DNA from: UBA5069 sp964560495
GTDB taxonomy: Bacteria; Chloroflexota; Anaerolineae; Caldilineales; Caldilineaceae
Length of the DNA: 64,000 nt
NCBI GenBank assembly: GCA_964560495.1
Contig: CAZLMM010000029.1
Location: 4,065-68,064, forward strand
Reading direction: 5' to 3'
Each line of letters starts with the position of its first letter. The first letter of the stretch is position 1. The notes beneath the pieces are model-generated. The model saw only the letters and a list, made by a program, of their open reading frames with translations, searched no databases and was not told the origin of the DNA. Of this stretch, positions 17,496 to 26,078 are shown piece after piece. The position numbers and the translations under genes are program-made.

Positions 17496-18467
17496 TCACG
17501 CCCCGATGACTGATCGCAAGGTCGCCAGGCTGATGTTGGCGCCGCACAACACCACCGCCACACGCTTGCCGGCCACAAGGTCGGCAACCTTGAGCAGGCC
17601 GGCGACAGCCACGCCGGCCGCGCCTTCCACTAGCAGATGATGGCTCTCCATCACGCGGCGCATTGCTGCAGCGATTTCTTCCTCGCCCACCAACACATAC
17701 TCATCTACCACCTGGCGGCACAGGTCGAAGGTGATGGCGTCCGCCTCGATGCCTCCGGCCGTGCCGTCGGACAGGGTGGGCAGCGACGGCAGGTCGAGGA
17801 TGCGCCCAGCCTGGATCGATGCGGCCATGACGCATGAGTTCTTCGGTTGGCAGCCAATGACCAGCAGACCTGGATGATGCGCCTTGAGCACAGCCCCTGC
17901 GCCGCCGATGAGTCCGCCGCCGCCCACTGCAATGAAGAGTGCGTCCAGCCGGTGGAGCTGGCGCGCCAGCTCCACCCCAACTGTGCCCTGCCCGGCGATC
18001 ACGTCCGGGTCATTGTAGGGCGAGATGTAGGTCAAGCCTTCAGCCTGGGCATAAGCGCGGCCCGCCAGTTCGCTGACCAGGCTGTCATCGCCCACAGCAT
18101 GCACCTGCGCGCCATAACGCTGCATCGCGGCCAGCTTGGTGGGCGAGGCCCTTTCCGGCGCAAAGATGAGCGCCGGAATGCCCAACCGCTGGGCGGCGTA
18201 AGCCACCGCTGCGCCGTGGTTGCCCGACGAGGCTGCCACGACGCCGCGTGCGCGTTCTTCCGCGCTCAACAAGAGCAGCTTGTTGACCGCGCCGCGCAGC
18301 TTGAACGAGCCGGTGTATTGCAGGTTTTCCAGCTTGAGATAGACTTGAGCGCCGGTTTGTTCGTTAAAGATGGGCGATTCATCCAATGGCGTCTCGCGCA
18401 CGAGCGGGCGGATGCGTTGGTCTGCCTGGGCGGCCGCCGCGGCGATCTGGGAGAGGGTGATGTTCAT
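17496..18467 (-). CDS. Threonine/serine dehydratase (PLP fold type II)
   Basis: A 323-aa enzyme deaminating threonine or serine to 2-ketobutyrate or pyruvate. The start MNITLSQIAAAAAQADQRI (18467) gives the usual catabolic-dehydratase N-terminus; the longer frame upstream looks non-coding. The PLP lysine is in TGSFKLRGAVNKL (about residue 56), the substrate loop in AASSGNHGAA, and the phosphate-binding glycines in AVGGGGLIGGAG. There is no C-terminal ACT domain, so it is the short TdcB/serine-racemase-like type rather than biosynthetic IlvA. Stop is just 8 nt from the convergent KdpE fragment. Substrate preference cannot be read from sequence. Confidence 0.9.
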   Translation of the reverse strand: MNITLSQIAAAAAQADQRIRPLVRETPLDESPIFNEQTGAQVYLKLENLQYTGSFKLRGAVNKLLLLSAEERARGVVAASSGNHGAAVAYAAQRLGIPALIFAPERASPTKLAAMQRYGAQVHAVGDDSLVSELAGRAYAQAEGLTYISPYNDPDVIAGQGTVGVELARQLHRLDALFIAVGGGGLIGGAGAVLKAHHPGLLVIGCQPKNSCVMAASIQAGRILDLPSLPTLSDGTAGGIEADAITFDLCRQVVDEYVLVGEEEIAAAMRRVMESHHLLVEGAAGVAVAGLLKVADLVAGKRVAVVLCGANISLATLRSVIGA

Positions 18468-18545
18468 GGAGAGAAGTAGACCATAGGCAAGGGCGCATTT
18501 GCAAAGGAGGTGCAACATGCCAAAACGACAGGCATTCTCTGCCCT

Positions 18546-18574
18546 TTCGTGGTGATAATCTTTTCCGGTATAAT
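18546..18574 (+). promoter_or_regulatory. Candidate sigma-70 promoter for the XRE gene
   Basis: A perfect TATAAT lies at 18569-18574, about 80 nt before the chosen start of the XRE-type gene. At the expected 17-nt spacing the -35 reads TTCGTG, a weak match, so this is a -10-led assignment. Confidence 0.4.
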
Positions 18575-18654
18575 TTGGATAATCTGTTGCTGGTTTGCTA
18601 TTGACGATGTGCGCATTTTGCTCACAACGATTCTTTGAAATCGGCGCTGAAATC

Positions 18655-18972
18655 ATGGACAATCTTACGCCATCTGTAATGCTGACAGAAATACGATCAA
18701 GGGCTGGGCTATCCCAACCTGAAATTGCACAGATCCTTGGCGCCTCCTTTGCCTCGATCAACCGATGGGAACGAGGCGCAAGCAATCCGAGCCCAACTCA
18801 GCAAGAGCAAATCCGTGTGCTTTACGAACACCTGCTCGAATCACCTAATAGTTCGTTTGCACATCAATCACTGAATTCATCGTTTCAGTCGAAAGGACTC
18901 CGTCGTCAGCCGACCCCTGTGTCTCTATCGTACCGATTTGCCGACACAAGTCTATCTGCATGTAGGTCGTGA
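18655..18972 (+). CDS. XRE-family helix-turn-helix protein, probably frameshifted at its 3' end
   Basis: The N-terminal 60 residues are a Cro/CI helix-turn-helix: MLTEIRSRAGLSQPEIAQIL, then SFASINRWERGASNPSP. The start at 18655 (MDNLTPSVML) is tentative; no strong Shine-Dalgarno is seen. After about residue 75 the composition turns Ser/Arg-rich and unconvincing, while another plus frame becomes coding-like from about 18890, so a one-base shift around 18890-18940 may have split a longer protein. The gene precedes the nuclease-like gene at 19131 on the same strand, as control proteins often precede restriction genes. Confidence 0.6.
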   Translation: MDNLTPSVMLTEIRSRAGLSQPEIAQILGASFASINRWERGASNPSPTQQEQIRVLYEHLLESPNSSFAHQSLNSSFQSKGLRRQPTPVSLSYRFADTSLSACRS

Positions 18973-19120
18973 TGCGGAGATCGACTATCGCATGTTGTAT
19001 AGCGAATGGCTCTCAGGCTCGCTTATGGATCAAGCTGAACTTGTAGACTTTGCAGAGTTCAGAACGATCGCTCAGGCTGCTCTATCTGGGCCATCACAAT
19101 CCACAGATGCACCAGGATGA
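18938..19120 (+). pseudogene. Possible frameshifted C-terminal part of the XRE-linked protein
   Basis: A second plus frame, open from about 18880 and read from a TTG at 18938, encodes LPTQVYLHVGRDAEIDYRML and then LMDQAELVDFAEF before stopping at 19120. It is well-composed protein sequence but I do not recognise a family. It overlaps the end of the XRE frame and ends 10 nt before the nuclease-like gene. Either it is the true C-terminus of the XRE protein after a frameshift, or a separate small overlapping gene. Confidence 0.35.
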
Positions 19121-19130
19121 AAATAGAGAG

Positions 19131-19916
19131 ATGCAGCGACCACGAATTCTTCAGGCTTTCACAAGAACCGAATACGAGAAAGCTCACCAATTTCTTGCGA
19201 CCAAGGTAGCTTTCATGATGGGCAGAAAATTCGAGGAGGGCGATTGGGCTGAGGTTTACTGTGGGGCAAAAAACATCCCCAATGTTGGATGGAGCAACCT
19301 CAACATCGACGTAGTGCACGACTGTATTGGCGTCGAGCACAAAATGCTTCGTCCGCCAGGTGACAGGCCTGTTCGCACCGTCTTCGGCACGCGGCTGATG
19401 CACCCATCCGCTACACGTTCGATACGGATTGTGGATGGAGAACCCAATGAGGTGATGCGAACAGTGCTGGCTCAATATGCTGACTTCATTGAACAACGTC
19501 GTGAATTCGTGAGACAGAAATGTTCAGAAGGCGAAGCAGAACTCAGGACTGGCTGGGTTCTTTCTTACTTCGACATTCCCCCGGCCAGTAACCCCAACAT
19601 ATATCATTTTCGGGTGCAAGGAGAAGAGTTCAAGCCGGGGTATGTCCGCATGTGGATCCCGGCGGCTACTGCACGTGAACTGGAACGGCTAGTAGGCGAA
19701 CTGTCCAGCGAACAGCTCGATATAGTTATCCGGCGTTCCAGAGCAGCGTTCAAAGAGTTAAGAGTAACGTACAATGTGCATCCCGAAGAAGCGAGGGTGA
19801 TAACACTCGCAAGGGAATCATACATATTGCTTGGCGACATGTTTCCCAATGCCGTCAGCGACGCACATCTCATCCAGTTGTTGATCGCCGAGATAAGCCA
19901 GAAGATCTCTTCGTGA
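19131..19916 (+). CDS. Putative PD-(D/E)XK-type restriction-like nuclease
   Basis: A 261-aa soluble protein. The ATG at 19131 follows AATAGAGAG; an alternative ATG lies at 19107. The central stretch SNLNIDVVHDCIGVEHKML combines an Asp-containing strand with a following E-x-K (GVEHK), the layout of a PD-(D/E)XK active site; further on are GTRLMHPSATRSIRI and a helical C-terminus (LVGELSSEQLDIVIRRSR). I cannot name a family. The upstream XRE gene suggests a control/restriction pair, but no methyltransferase is visible nearby, so the nuclease call is an inference. Its last codons overlap the purC start by 4 nt. Confidence 0.5.
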   Translation: MQRPRILQAFTRTEYEKAHQFLATKVAFMMGRKFEEGDWAEVYCGAKNIPNVGWSNLNIDVVHDCIGVEHKMLRPPGDRPVRTVFGTRLMHPSATRSIRIVDGEPNEVMRTVLAQYADFIEQRREFVRQKCSEGEAELRTGWVLSYFDIPPASNPNIYHFRVQGEEFKPGYVRMWIPAATARELERLVGELSSEQLDIVIRRSRAAFKELRVTYNVHPEEARVITLARESYILLGDMFPNAVSDAHLIQLLIAEISQKISS

Positions 19917-20941
19917 GTATCATCCACATGCTCAATGACAACCAACTCTACGAACATCTGCCCCATGCTCTGGCCGGCGTCGATCTGCCCTTCTTGGGCG
20001 ACAAGGCCCAGGGTAAAGTGCGCGACATCTACCGCCAGCGCACGGCAGAGGGCGAACGCCTCGTTCTCGTCACCACCGACCGGCTGTCAGCTTTCGACCG
20101 CATCCTCGGTTTGGTTCCCTTCAAGGGCCAGGTGCTCAACCAGTTGTCTGCTTTCTGGTTTCGGCGCACCCAGGACATCGTCGCCAATCACCTGCTGGCA
20201 ACGCCCGACCCGAACGTGACCATCGCCCGGCCCTGCACACCGCTGCGCGTCGAAGTCGTCGTGCGCGGCTACATCACCGGCGTCACTTCCACCGCGCTTT
20301 GGCAGCGTTACAGCCAGGGCGAACGGACTATCTACGGCATCCGCTTTCCCGACGGCCTGGCCAAGAACGACCCGCTGCCTGCGCCCATCATCACGCCGAC
20401 AACCAAAGCGGCTCACGGCGGCCATGACGAGCGCATCACCGGCCGCCAGGTGGTGGAGATGGGGCTGGCAACCGACGCGCAGTGGGAGGAAATCCAGGCT
20501 GCGGCGTTGGCCGTCTTTGGTCGCGGTCAGGAGATCGCCCGGGCCGGCGGCCTGATCCTGGTGGACACCAAGTACGAATTCGGCGTCGACGCGGACGGCG
20601 CCGTCACGCTTATCGACGAGTTGCACACGCCTGATTCCAGCCGCTTCTGGGTCGCTGAGAGCTATGAGGAACGCCGGGCCGCCGGGCAAGAGCCAGAGAA
20701 CTTCGACAAGGAGTTCGTGCGCCTTTACTACGCGAGCCGTGGTTATCGCGGCGAGGGTGAACCATTTCCTTTGCCTGCTGAACTGGCGGTGCAGGCTGCG
20801 AGCCGCTACATCCGCGCCTATGAGCTACTGACAGGCGAGACCTTTGCGCCGGGTGAATTGCCTGCCGCGCCGCGCATCCAGCGCAATTTGCAGACGTTTG
20901 TGACTCGTGACGAGCCAAGCGTCACGGAGCCGAACAAGTGA
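19913..20941 (+). CDS. purC: Phosphoribosylaminoimidazole-succinocarboxamide synthase (SAICAR synthetase)
   Basis: A 342-aa ATP-dependent ligase joining CAIR and aspartate in purine synthesis. The motifs GKVRDIY, TTDRLSAFD, GVTSTALWQRY, PTTKAAHGGHDERI, VDTKYEFG and DSSRFW follow the PurC order; length fits the longer eukaryote-like/plant-like bacterial form (about 300-340). The start is a GTG at 19913 overlapping the preceding gene by 4 nt; an ATG at 19928 (MLNDNQLYEHLP) is an alternative. It is followed by purE in a GTGA overlap and then purK. Confidence 0.95.
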   Translation: MSIIHMLNDNQLYEHLPHALAGVDLPFLGDKAQGKVRDIYRQRTAEGERLVLVTTDRLSAFDRILGLVPFKGQVLNQLSAFWFRRTQDIVANHLLATPDPNVTIARPCTPLRVEVVVRGYITGVTSTALWQRYSQGERTIYGIRFPDGLAKNDPLPAPIITPTTKAAHGGHDERITGRQVVEMGLATDAQWEEIQAAALAVFGRGQEIARAGGLILVDTKYEFGVDADGAVTLIDELHTPDSSRFWVAESYEERRAAGQEPENFDKEFVRLYYASRGYRGEGEPFPLPAELAVQAASRYIRAYELLTGETFAPGELPAAPRIQRNLQTFVTRDEPSVTEPNK

Positions 20942-21444
20942 CAACAACTGACGAACGCCCCCTGGTAGGCATCATCATGGGCAGCGCCTCCGACTGGGAG
21001 ACCATGCAGCACGCGGCCATTACACTGCGTGATTTTGGCGTTCCTCATGAATGCCGCGTGGTGTCAGCCCACCGCACGCCCGATTGGATGGTGGAATATG
21101 CAGTCAGCGCGCAAGAGCGTGGATTGGAGTTGATCATCGCTGGCGCAGGCGGCGCGGCCCACTTACCCGGCATGACGGCCGGGCATACGTTGTTGCCTGT
21201 CATTGGCGTGCCGATCCAGAGCCGGGCGCTCAATGGGCTGGATTCGTTGCTCTCCATCGTGCAGATGCCGGCCGGCGTGCCTGTCGCCACCATGGCGATT
21301 GGCAGAGCAGGCGCTATCAACGCGGCGCTGTTGGCGATTTCAATTCTGGCTGCGTCGCGGCCTGGGCTGCGGCTGAAGTTGCAGGGGTATCGTGAACGCC
21401 GCGCGGCAGAGGTGATGGAGCAGGAGTTGAAGATCGAGGGGTGA
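20938..21444 (+). CDS. purE: N5-carboxyaminoimidazole ribonucleotide mutase
   Basis: A 168-aa class I PurE that converts N5-CAIR to CAIR. Conserved features: GIIMGSASDWETMQHA at the N-terminus, SAHRTPDWM with the catalytic histidine, and GAGGAAHLPGMTA with the second active-site loop, then the GVPIQS motif. The start is a GTG at 20938 in a GTGA overlap with the purC stop, implying coupling. With purK immediately downstream, this is the two-step bacterial N5-CAIR route. Confidence 0.96.
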   Translation: MTTTDERPLVGIIMGSASDWETMQHAAITLRDFGVPHECRVVSAHRTPDWMVEYAVSAQERGLELIIAGAGGAAHLPGMTAGHTLLPVIGVPIQSRALNGLDSLLSIVQMPAGVPVATMAIGRAGAINAALLAISILAASRPGLRLKLQGYRERRAAEVMEQELKIEG

Positions 21445-21473
21445 GCCGAGTACGAGTATGAAATGGGGAATGG

Positions 21474-22613
21474 ATGGAGTTTGAGCCGATTTTGCCGCCG
21501 GCGACGATCGGGGTGTTTGGCAGCGGACAGTTAGGGCGTATGCTGGCTCTGGCTGCACGCGCCATGGGTTATCGCATCGCCGTCTTTGCGCCCGATCAGG
21601 ATTCCCCGGCGGGCCAGGTAGCCGATGTGGAGGTAAGCGCGGATTATGACGATGAAGATGAGGTGTACGGCTTCCTTGATCTGGTTGATGTAGCAACCTT
21701 CGAATTCGAGAATGTGCCCGTGCGCGTGGCGGAGCTGGCCGACGAGGTGGGCGTCCCAGTGCGACCTGGCGGCCACGTGCTCCACACCGCTCAGCACCGC
21801 TTGCGGGAGAAACGCTTCCTTGCCAGCGCCGGGCTGCCCACGCCCCGTTTCTGTGCGGCAGCCAGTGCAGAGGAGTTGCGAGTCGCTCTGGGGCAGCTTG
21901 GCTGTCCGGCTGTTTTGAAGACAGCCTCATTCGGCTATGACGGTAAAGGACAAATCAAGATTGATCGCATCGACGATGCTGCGACGGCGTGGCAGGCGCA
22001 TGGCGACGGACAGGCCATCGTAGAAGAGTATGTCGCCTTCGCAGGTGAGGTGTCCATGGTGGCGGCGCGTGGGGTGGATGGTAGCTTTGTTCACTACGGC
22101 CTCATAGAAAACAGCCATCGCCATCATATCCTCGATGTGTCGCTGGCGCCGGCGCGGGTTTCTGCGCGAGTCGTACAGGATGCAGTCGAGCTGACCCACG
22201 CCATTTTCAGCCAACTGGACGTAGTGGGCGCCCTGTGCGTGGAATTCTTTGTCACCCAGGACGACCGATTGCTCATCAACGAGCTGGCCCCGCGCCCTCA
22301 CAACTCTGGACACCTGACTATCGAAGCTGCCGTGACGAGCCAATTCGAGCAGCAGGCGCGCGCGGTGTGTGGGCTGCCCCTCGGCTCCACAGAGATGCGG
22401 CGACCCGCGGCCATGGCCAATCTCCTGGGCCACCTGTGGCAGCGGGGCGAACCCAATTGGGCGGCTGCGCTGGCCGACCCGCGGGTCAAGCTGCACCTCT
22501 ATGGCAAACATGAAGCGCGGCCTGGCCGCAAGATGGGTCATCTCACCGCGTTGGCGAATATGGTGGACGAGGCGGAACGGGTCGTGCGTAACGCCCGCGC
22601 AGCTCTGGCATGA
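21474..22613 (+). CDS. purK: 5-(carboxyamino)imidazole ribonucleotide synthase
   Basis: A 379-aa ATP-grasp enzyme making N5-CAIR from AIR, bicarbonate and ATP; it supplies the substrate for PurE encoded 29 bp upstream. The N-terminus carries IGVFGSGQLGRMLALAAR, then ATFEFENVP, the ATP-grasp lysine in KTASFGYDGKGQIKI, EEYVAFAGEVSM, and the C-terminal NELAPRPHNSGH motif. Length and start (MEFEPILPPATIGVFG) are normal. It closes the purCEK operon. Confidence 0.95.
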   Translation: MEFEPILPPATIGVFGSGQLGRMLALAARAMGYRIAVFAPDQDSPAGQVADVEVSADYDDEDEVYGFLDLVDVATFEFENVPVRVAELADEVGVPVRPGGHVLHTAQHRLREKRFLASAGLPTPRFCAAASAEELRVALGQLGCPAVLKTASFGYDGKGQIKIDRIDDAATAWQAHGDGQAIVEEYVAFAGEVSMVAARGVDGSFVHYGLIENSHRHHILDVSLAPARVSARVVQDAVELTHAIFSQLDVVGALCVEFFVTQDDRLLINELAPRPHNSGHLTIEAAVTSQFEQQARAVCGLPLGSTEMRRPAAMANLLGHLWQRGEPNWAAALADPRVKLHLYGKHEARPGRKMGHLTALANMVDEAERVVRNARAALA

Positions 22614-22636
22614 ATGCCTCAAGGCGGCGCGTCGGC

Positions 22637-23020
22637 TTATTCCTTCACCGAGCCCAGCATGATCCCACGCACGAAGTAGCGCTGCAACAAGGGATAGACG
22701 AACAGGATGGGAATCATTGCGACAAGGAGCTTGGCAGCGTTGAGCGTGTTGTTGGAAAGCTCCGCCAACATGCGCGCCTGTCCCCCCTGGAGGGCAGGTC
22801 GGTCGGCGATAACCAACTGCTGGGTGTAGGTCTGAATTGGGTAATTGCTGCGGTTGTTCATCCGCTCAGGATCATGCCAAAGATGAACAGCCACATAAAG
22901 ACGTTGCGCCCCGGAAAGGATTTACTGGTGCGTGAAAGCGGAAACCCGGTGAGCGCGGCGAGCGTGTAGTGTGGCGGCGCGCCGTAACCAGAGCTGAAGT
23001 TGCTGTGACCGCCCAGAGAC
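22637..23020 (-). pseudogene. Decayed sugar-ABC-transporter permease (LplC/YtcP-like)
   Basis: Two minus-strand pieces are recognisable. The downstream one (22637-22860) ends with LNAAKLLVAMIPILFVYPLL, then RYFVRGIMLGSVKE, the standard C-terminus of LplC-type binding-protein-dependent permeases. The upstream one, in another frame (about 22860-23010), reads YTLAALTGFPLS and RNVFMWLFIFGMILSG and ends in TGA. The EAA-loop region between them is gone. Membership of the carbohydrate ABC permease family is clear; no partner permease, binding protein or ATPase is nearby. Confidence 0.75.
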
Positions 23021-23064
23021 CCCAGACAGCCAGCAGACCCTGGTCCAGTTGAGGTAAAGGGATG

Positions 23065-23268
23065 TCAAGCGGCGTTGGCAAGCTGACCGAGACAAAAGGG
23101 GACGGCGGACCCGACAGGAAACGGTGGCGCAGGTCGCTTACGGCCGGGAAAAATGCGCTGGGAACATGCTGCAGTCGGCGCCGCAGCGAGTGGCAGCAGC
23201 ATCGCCAAGACGACCAACAGAACGGTCAGTCGATAGAATGTGCGCGAATGTGTGGATTGCCTGTTCAT
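23065..23268 (-). CDS. Short secreted hypothetical or remnant of a signal-peptide protein
   Basis: A 67-aa frame begins MNRQSTHSRTFYRLTVLLVV and continues MLLPLAAAPTAA, a convincing signal peptide with basic n-region, hydrophobic h-region and AxA cleavage site. The remaining 35 residues (SQRIFPGRKRPAPP...) have no family resemblance. It sits directly upstream of the decayed ABC permease, so it is probably the surviving N-terminus of a deleted secreted protein. Confidence 0.35.
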   Translation of the reverse strand: MNRQSTHSRTFYRLTVLLVVLAMLLPLAAAPTAACSQRIFPGRKRPAPPFPVGSAVPFCLGQLANAA

Positions 23269-23439
23269 GGAGCCGCTCCCGAAGATGATTGACGGTTTGC
23301 AAAATGCAAGTGACTCGTCACTCGTGACAAATGAGTCGTGACGAACTATAAGTCAGGGCGAGGCGACCGCCGGTTGGCTTGAGTCGCACTCTGCGCAGGC
23401 ATCGCCCTGTTCCGATACTGCCAGCGCAGTAGGCCAGTG

Positions 23440-23952
23440 TCAGGGCTGCTCGTCGATTTCAGTTTCGACGCGTCCGGGCGTCACCGGCCCCACCATGCGC
23501 TGCACAACTGCCCCGTCAGGATCGATCAAGAATGAAATAGGCAGGCCGCGCACATTGTAGGCCAGCAAGGTGGCATCGTCCGGCGCCAGCAGAACCGGCA
23601 GGCGCAGGTCAAGTTCAGCGACGAATGCGGCGACTGCGTCTTCAGACTCACGCATGTTGACGGCCAGCACGGTCAGCCGGTCGGCATGTTGGGCGGCCAA
23701 GCTATCGAGATAGGGCATCTCCTCCCGACAGGGCGCGCACCAGGTCGCCCAGAAGTTTACCAGCACCCAGCGCCCGCGCAAAGTGGAAAGCTGAACCGTA
23801 GCGCCGTCGAGGGTCGCCAGCGTGAAGTCGGGCGCCAATTCGGCAGGCGCAGTTGCGCCTGCCGCCGGTTGAGGCTCTGCTGTCAGGTCAGGCCGCTGAC
23901 AACCGGCGAGTGCAAGCATCAAGACCATTGCCCACACGACGGCTTTGCTCAT
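23440..23952 (-). CDS. TlpA/ResA-like thioredoxin-fold lipoprotein
   Basis: A 170-aa protein starting MSKAVVWAMVLMLALAGCQR, a lipoprotein signal peptide with lipobox LAGC. The mature part is a TlpA-like redoxin: FTLATLDGATVQLSTLRGRW, the CxxC site in NFWATWCAPCREEMPYL, VLAVNMRESED, and the cis-Pro loop GLPISFLIDPDG. It is expected to be tethered outside the membrane and to reduce or oxidise disulfides. The start at 23952 overlaps the stop of the FtsX-like permease by 4 nt, so it is the last gene of the lipoprotein-ATPase-permease operon. Confidence 0.9.
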   Translation of the reverse strand: MSKAVVWAMVLMLALAGCQRPDLTAEPQPAAGATAPAELAPDFTLATLDGATVQLSTLRGRWVLVNFWATWCAPCREEMPYLDSLAAQHADRLTVLAVNMRESEDAVAAFVAELDLRLPVLLAPDDATLLAYNVRGLPISFLIDPDGAVVQRMVGPVTPGRVETEIDEQP

Positions 23953-25319
23953 GACGGGAAGAGCTTTTCGACGACATTGACGCGATAGGCCTGCCAGGCC
24001 GGCAACAGCCCCGCCAGGATGCCGAGCGCCAGCGGCGCCAACCACAAAGCTGCCTCAACATTCCCCAAATAGGAAATCGAGAGCGGAATGGCCGACTGGC
24101 GCGTGATCTCCGACGCGATCAGGGTCGCCGCGCCGTAGCCGAGCACGCGCCCCAAAAGTGCGCCCAACAGCGCAATCAACACCGTCTCGACCAGCACGAC
24201 GAGCACGACGGTGCGCCGGCTGGCTCCCACCCCGCGCAGGATCGCCAGCAACTGTTGGCGCGACTCGGTGGCGCTGTAGATGGCGAGAAAGAGCGTGAGC
24301 GCCGCCATCACTGCGGCCAGATAGCCGACGACGATCAGAATCTCCTGGCCCTGGTTGAGCAGGTCGAAGAGGCTGCCCAACTCACGCCCCGGAAAAACGG
24401 CCTGCGCCTCGGCGCCGGTGTAGAACTCGCGCCAGAGTTCGTTGGCTTCGATGAAGCCGGTCGGCTGCACAAGCACCGCCGTCACCTGGCCGTCGGCGAC
24501 GTGGTCGTGATCGGCGTGCTCTTCTCCTGTATGCTCAGAATCGGCCTGTGCTTCGTCGTCGTGGTCGTGATCGGCGGTTTCGGTGGTGACGGCACTGGCG
24601 ACAATGGTGGTGGCGTCGTGATCGACTTCTGCACCTTGCTCGGCTTCTTCGTGGCCTCCAGGCTCATCGTCGGTGGGTTCGGCATGCATCAGCACCACAC
24701 TGTCCACCGTCGTGAATGCGGCGTTGTCGAAGGGCGTGCCGCTGGGCTGCAGGATGCCGACCACGGTGTGCACTTCGGCGTGGTTGTCGCCCTCCAGCCC
24801 CTGTGCCACGCCATGCTGCGGCTGGAAGCGATCGCCGATGCGCAGTCCAAGCTCCGCTGCGGCGCGGCTGCCGAGCACCGCCTCAAAATCCGCCGCGAAC
24901 AAACGCCCATTCGCCAACACAAAGGAGGGCGGCTCCTGCCGCGACGGGCGCAAGTCGAAGAAATGCTGGTCCGTACCGATGAGGCGCGCCCCGCCCACGT
25001 TGTCGCCCATGGCCACCGGCACGGCCAATGCTACGCGCGGGTCATCGCGCAGTTCCTCATAGACGTGCCCGTCGATGTTGCCGACAGGAAGGCCCTGCAG
25101 CAGCAGTGTGCTCAGCACAAGCTGCTGCCCGCTCCCTTTGGCGCCAACCACCAGCACGCCGAACGGGTCGCTGGCGCGGATGATGCCGCGCTGCAGCGCG
25201 TCGTTGAGATGGGTCACGGTCACGGCGAGCGCCAGCGCCAACGCAATGACGGTGATCGTCACCAATGTTTGCACCGGCCGGTTGAGCAGGTTGCGCCACG
25301 CAATTTTCAGTTCGTACAT
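23949..25319 (-). CDS. FtsX/MacB-like ABC transporter permease with His/Asp-rich loop
   Basis: A 456-aa permease of the MacB/FtsX superfamily. TM1 is at about residues 15-40 (VQTLVTITVIALALALAVTV), followed by a large extracytoplasmic MacB-like domain (VLVVGAKGSGQQ, EAVLGSRAAAELG), then three C-terminal TM segments starting at ILIVVGYLAAVMAALTLFLA. Within the extracytoplasmic domain, about residues 215-275, lies an acidic/histidine-rich insertion with ADHDHDDEAQ and EEHADHDHVADG. Histidine clusters of this kind usually bind Zn, Ni or Cu. The ATPase gene is 57 bp upstream and the TlpA gene overlaps the stop. Metal specificity is inferred. Confidence 0.9.
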   Translation of the reverse strand: MYELKIAWRNLLNRPVQTLVTITVIALALALAVTVTHLNDALQRGIIRASDPFGVLVVGAKGSGQQLVLSTLLLQGLPVGNIDGHVYEELRDDPRVALAVPVAMGDNVGGARLIGTDQHFFDLRPSRQEPPSFVLANGRLFAADFEAVLGSRAAAELGLRIGDRFQPQHGVAQGLEGDNHAEVHTVVGILQPSGTPFDNAAFTTVDSVVLMHAEPTDDEPGGHEEAEQGAEVDHDATTIVASAVTTETADHDHDDEAQADSEHTGEEHADHDHVADGQVTAVLVQPTGFIEANELWREFYTGAEAQAVFPGRELGSLFDLLNQGQEILIVVGYLAAVMAALTLFLAIYSATESRQQLLAILRGVGASRRTVVLVVLVETVLIALLGALLGRVLGYGAATLIASEITRQSAIPLSISYLGNVEAALWLAPLALGILAGLLPAWQAYRVNVVEKLFPS

Positions 25320-25376
25320 TATCGGCCTGGATTTCTCCGCGTATCCTTTGTTTAGTGGGCAGGCGCGGCCATGTCG

Positions 25377-26078
25377 CTACTGAAAAACATTCGTCGCGCC
25401 GACGGCTTCACGCAAGACACCGTTGTGTAGATCGGCGACGCGGTCGAAGCGGTGCGCCAACGCTGGGTCGTGGCTTGCCACGAGCAAGGTGGCGCCGTGC
25501 TGCCGGCAACTCTCTTGCAGCAGGTCCATGACTACGTCGCTGGAACGTTCGTCGAGGGCTGCGGTCGGCTCGTCGGCCAAGACGATGGCGGGACGCGCGG
25601 CCAGGGCGCGGGCGACGGCCACGCGCAGCCGCTGTCCTGTGCTCAACTGGACCGGTCGGTGGCGGTCGAACTCGCTCAGCCCGACGCTGGCCAACAATTC
25701 GCGGGCGCGCGCGCGGCGTTCGCCTGACTTGAGCGTGCGACCGAAGACGAGCGGCATCTCGATATTTTCGAGGGTCGAGAGCATCGGCGCCAGGTGGTGC
25801 ATCTGGAAGATGTAACCGATCGTCGTGGCGCGCAGGTGGTCGCGCTCACTTTCGCGCAGCGCAAAGAGGGAGTGACTGCCCAGCCACACCGTGCCCGCGG
25901 TCGGCGGCAGCAACCCGGCCAGGATGTTGAGCAGCGTCGTCTTGCCGCTGCCGCTGACGCCGCGCAACAGCACCTGGGCGCCGGCGGGAACATGCCAGAC
26001 GTCGATGTCCAGGACGGTGCGCGCTTCCAGGTCTGGCGCGGTGTAGGTGTGGCGCAGTTGTTGGACCAGAATGTCCAT
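25377..26078 (-). CDS. ABC transporter ATP-binding protein (MacB/LolD type)
   Basis: A 233-aa ATPase with Walker A GVSGSGKTTLLNI, Q-loop FQMHHLAPML, signature LSTGQRLRVAVARAL (LSTGQ in place of LSGGQ), Walker B IVLADEPTAALD and the H-loop in LLVASHDPALAH. The AALLPP-type spacing and size match the LolD/MacB/FtsE group that drives FtsX-like permeases. The ATG overlaps the TAA of the upstream lipoprotein gene by one base, and the permease gene follows, so it energises that permease. Confidence 0.93.
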   Translation of the reverse strand: MDILVQQLRHTYTAPDLEARTVLDIDVWHVPAGAQVLLRGVSGSGKTTLLNILAGLLPPTAGTVWLGSHSLFALRESERDHLRATTIGYIFQMHHLAPMLSTLENIEMPLVFGRTLKSGERRARARELLASVGLSEFDRHRPVQLSTGQRLRVAVARALAARPAIVLADEPTAALDERSSDVVMDLLQESCRQHGATLLVASHDPALAHRFDRVADLHNGVLREAVGATNVFQ

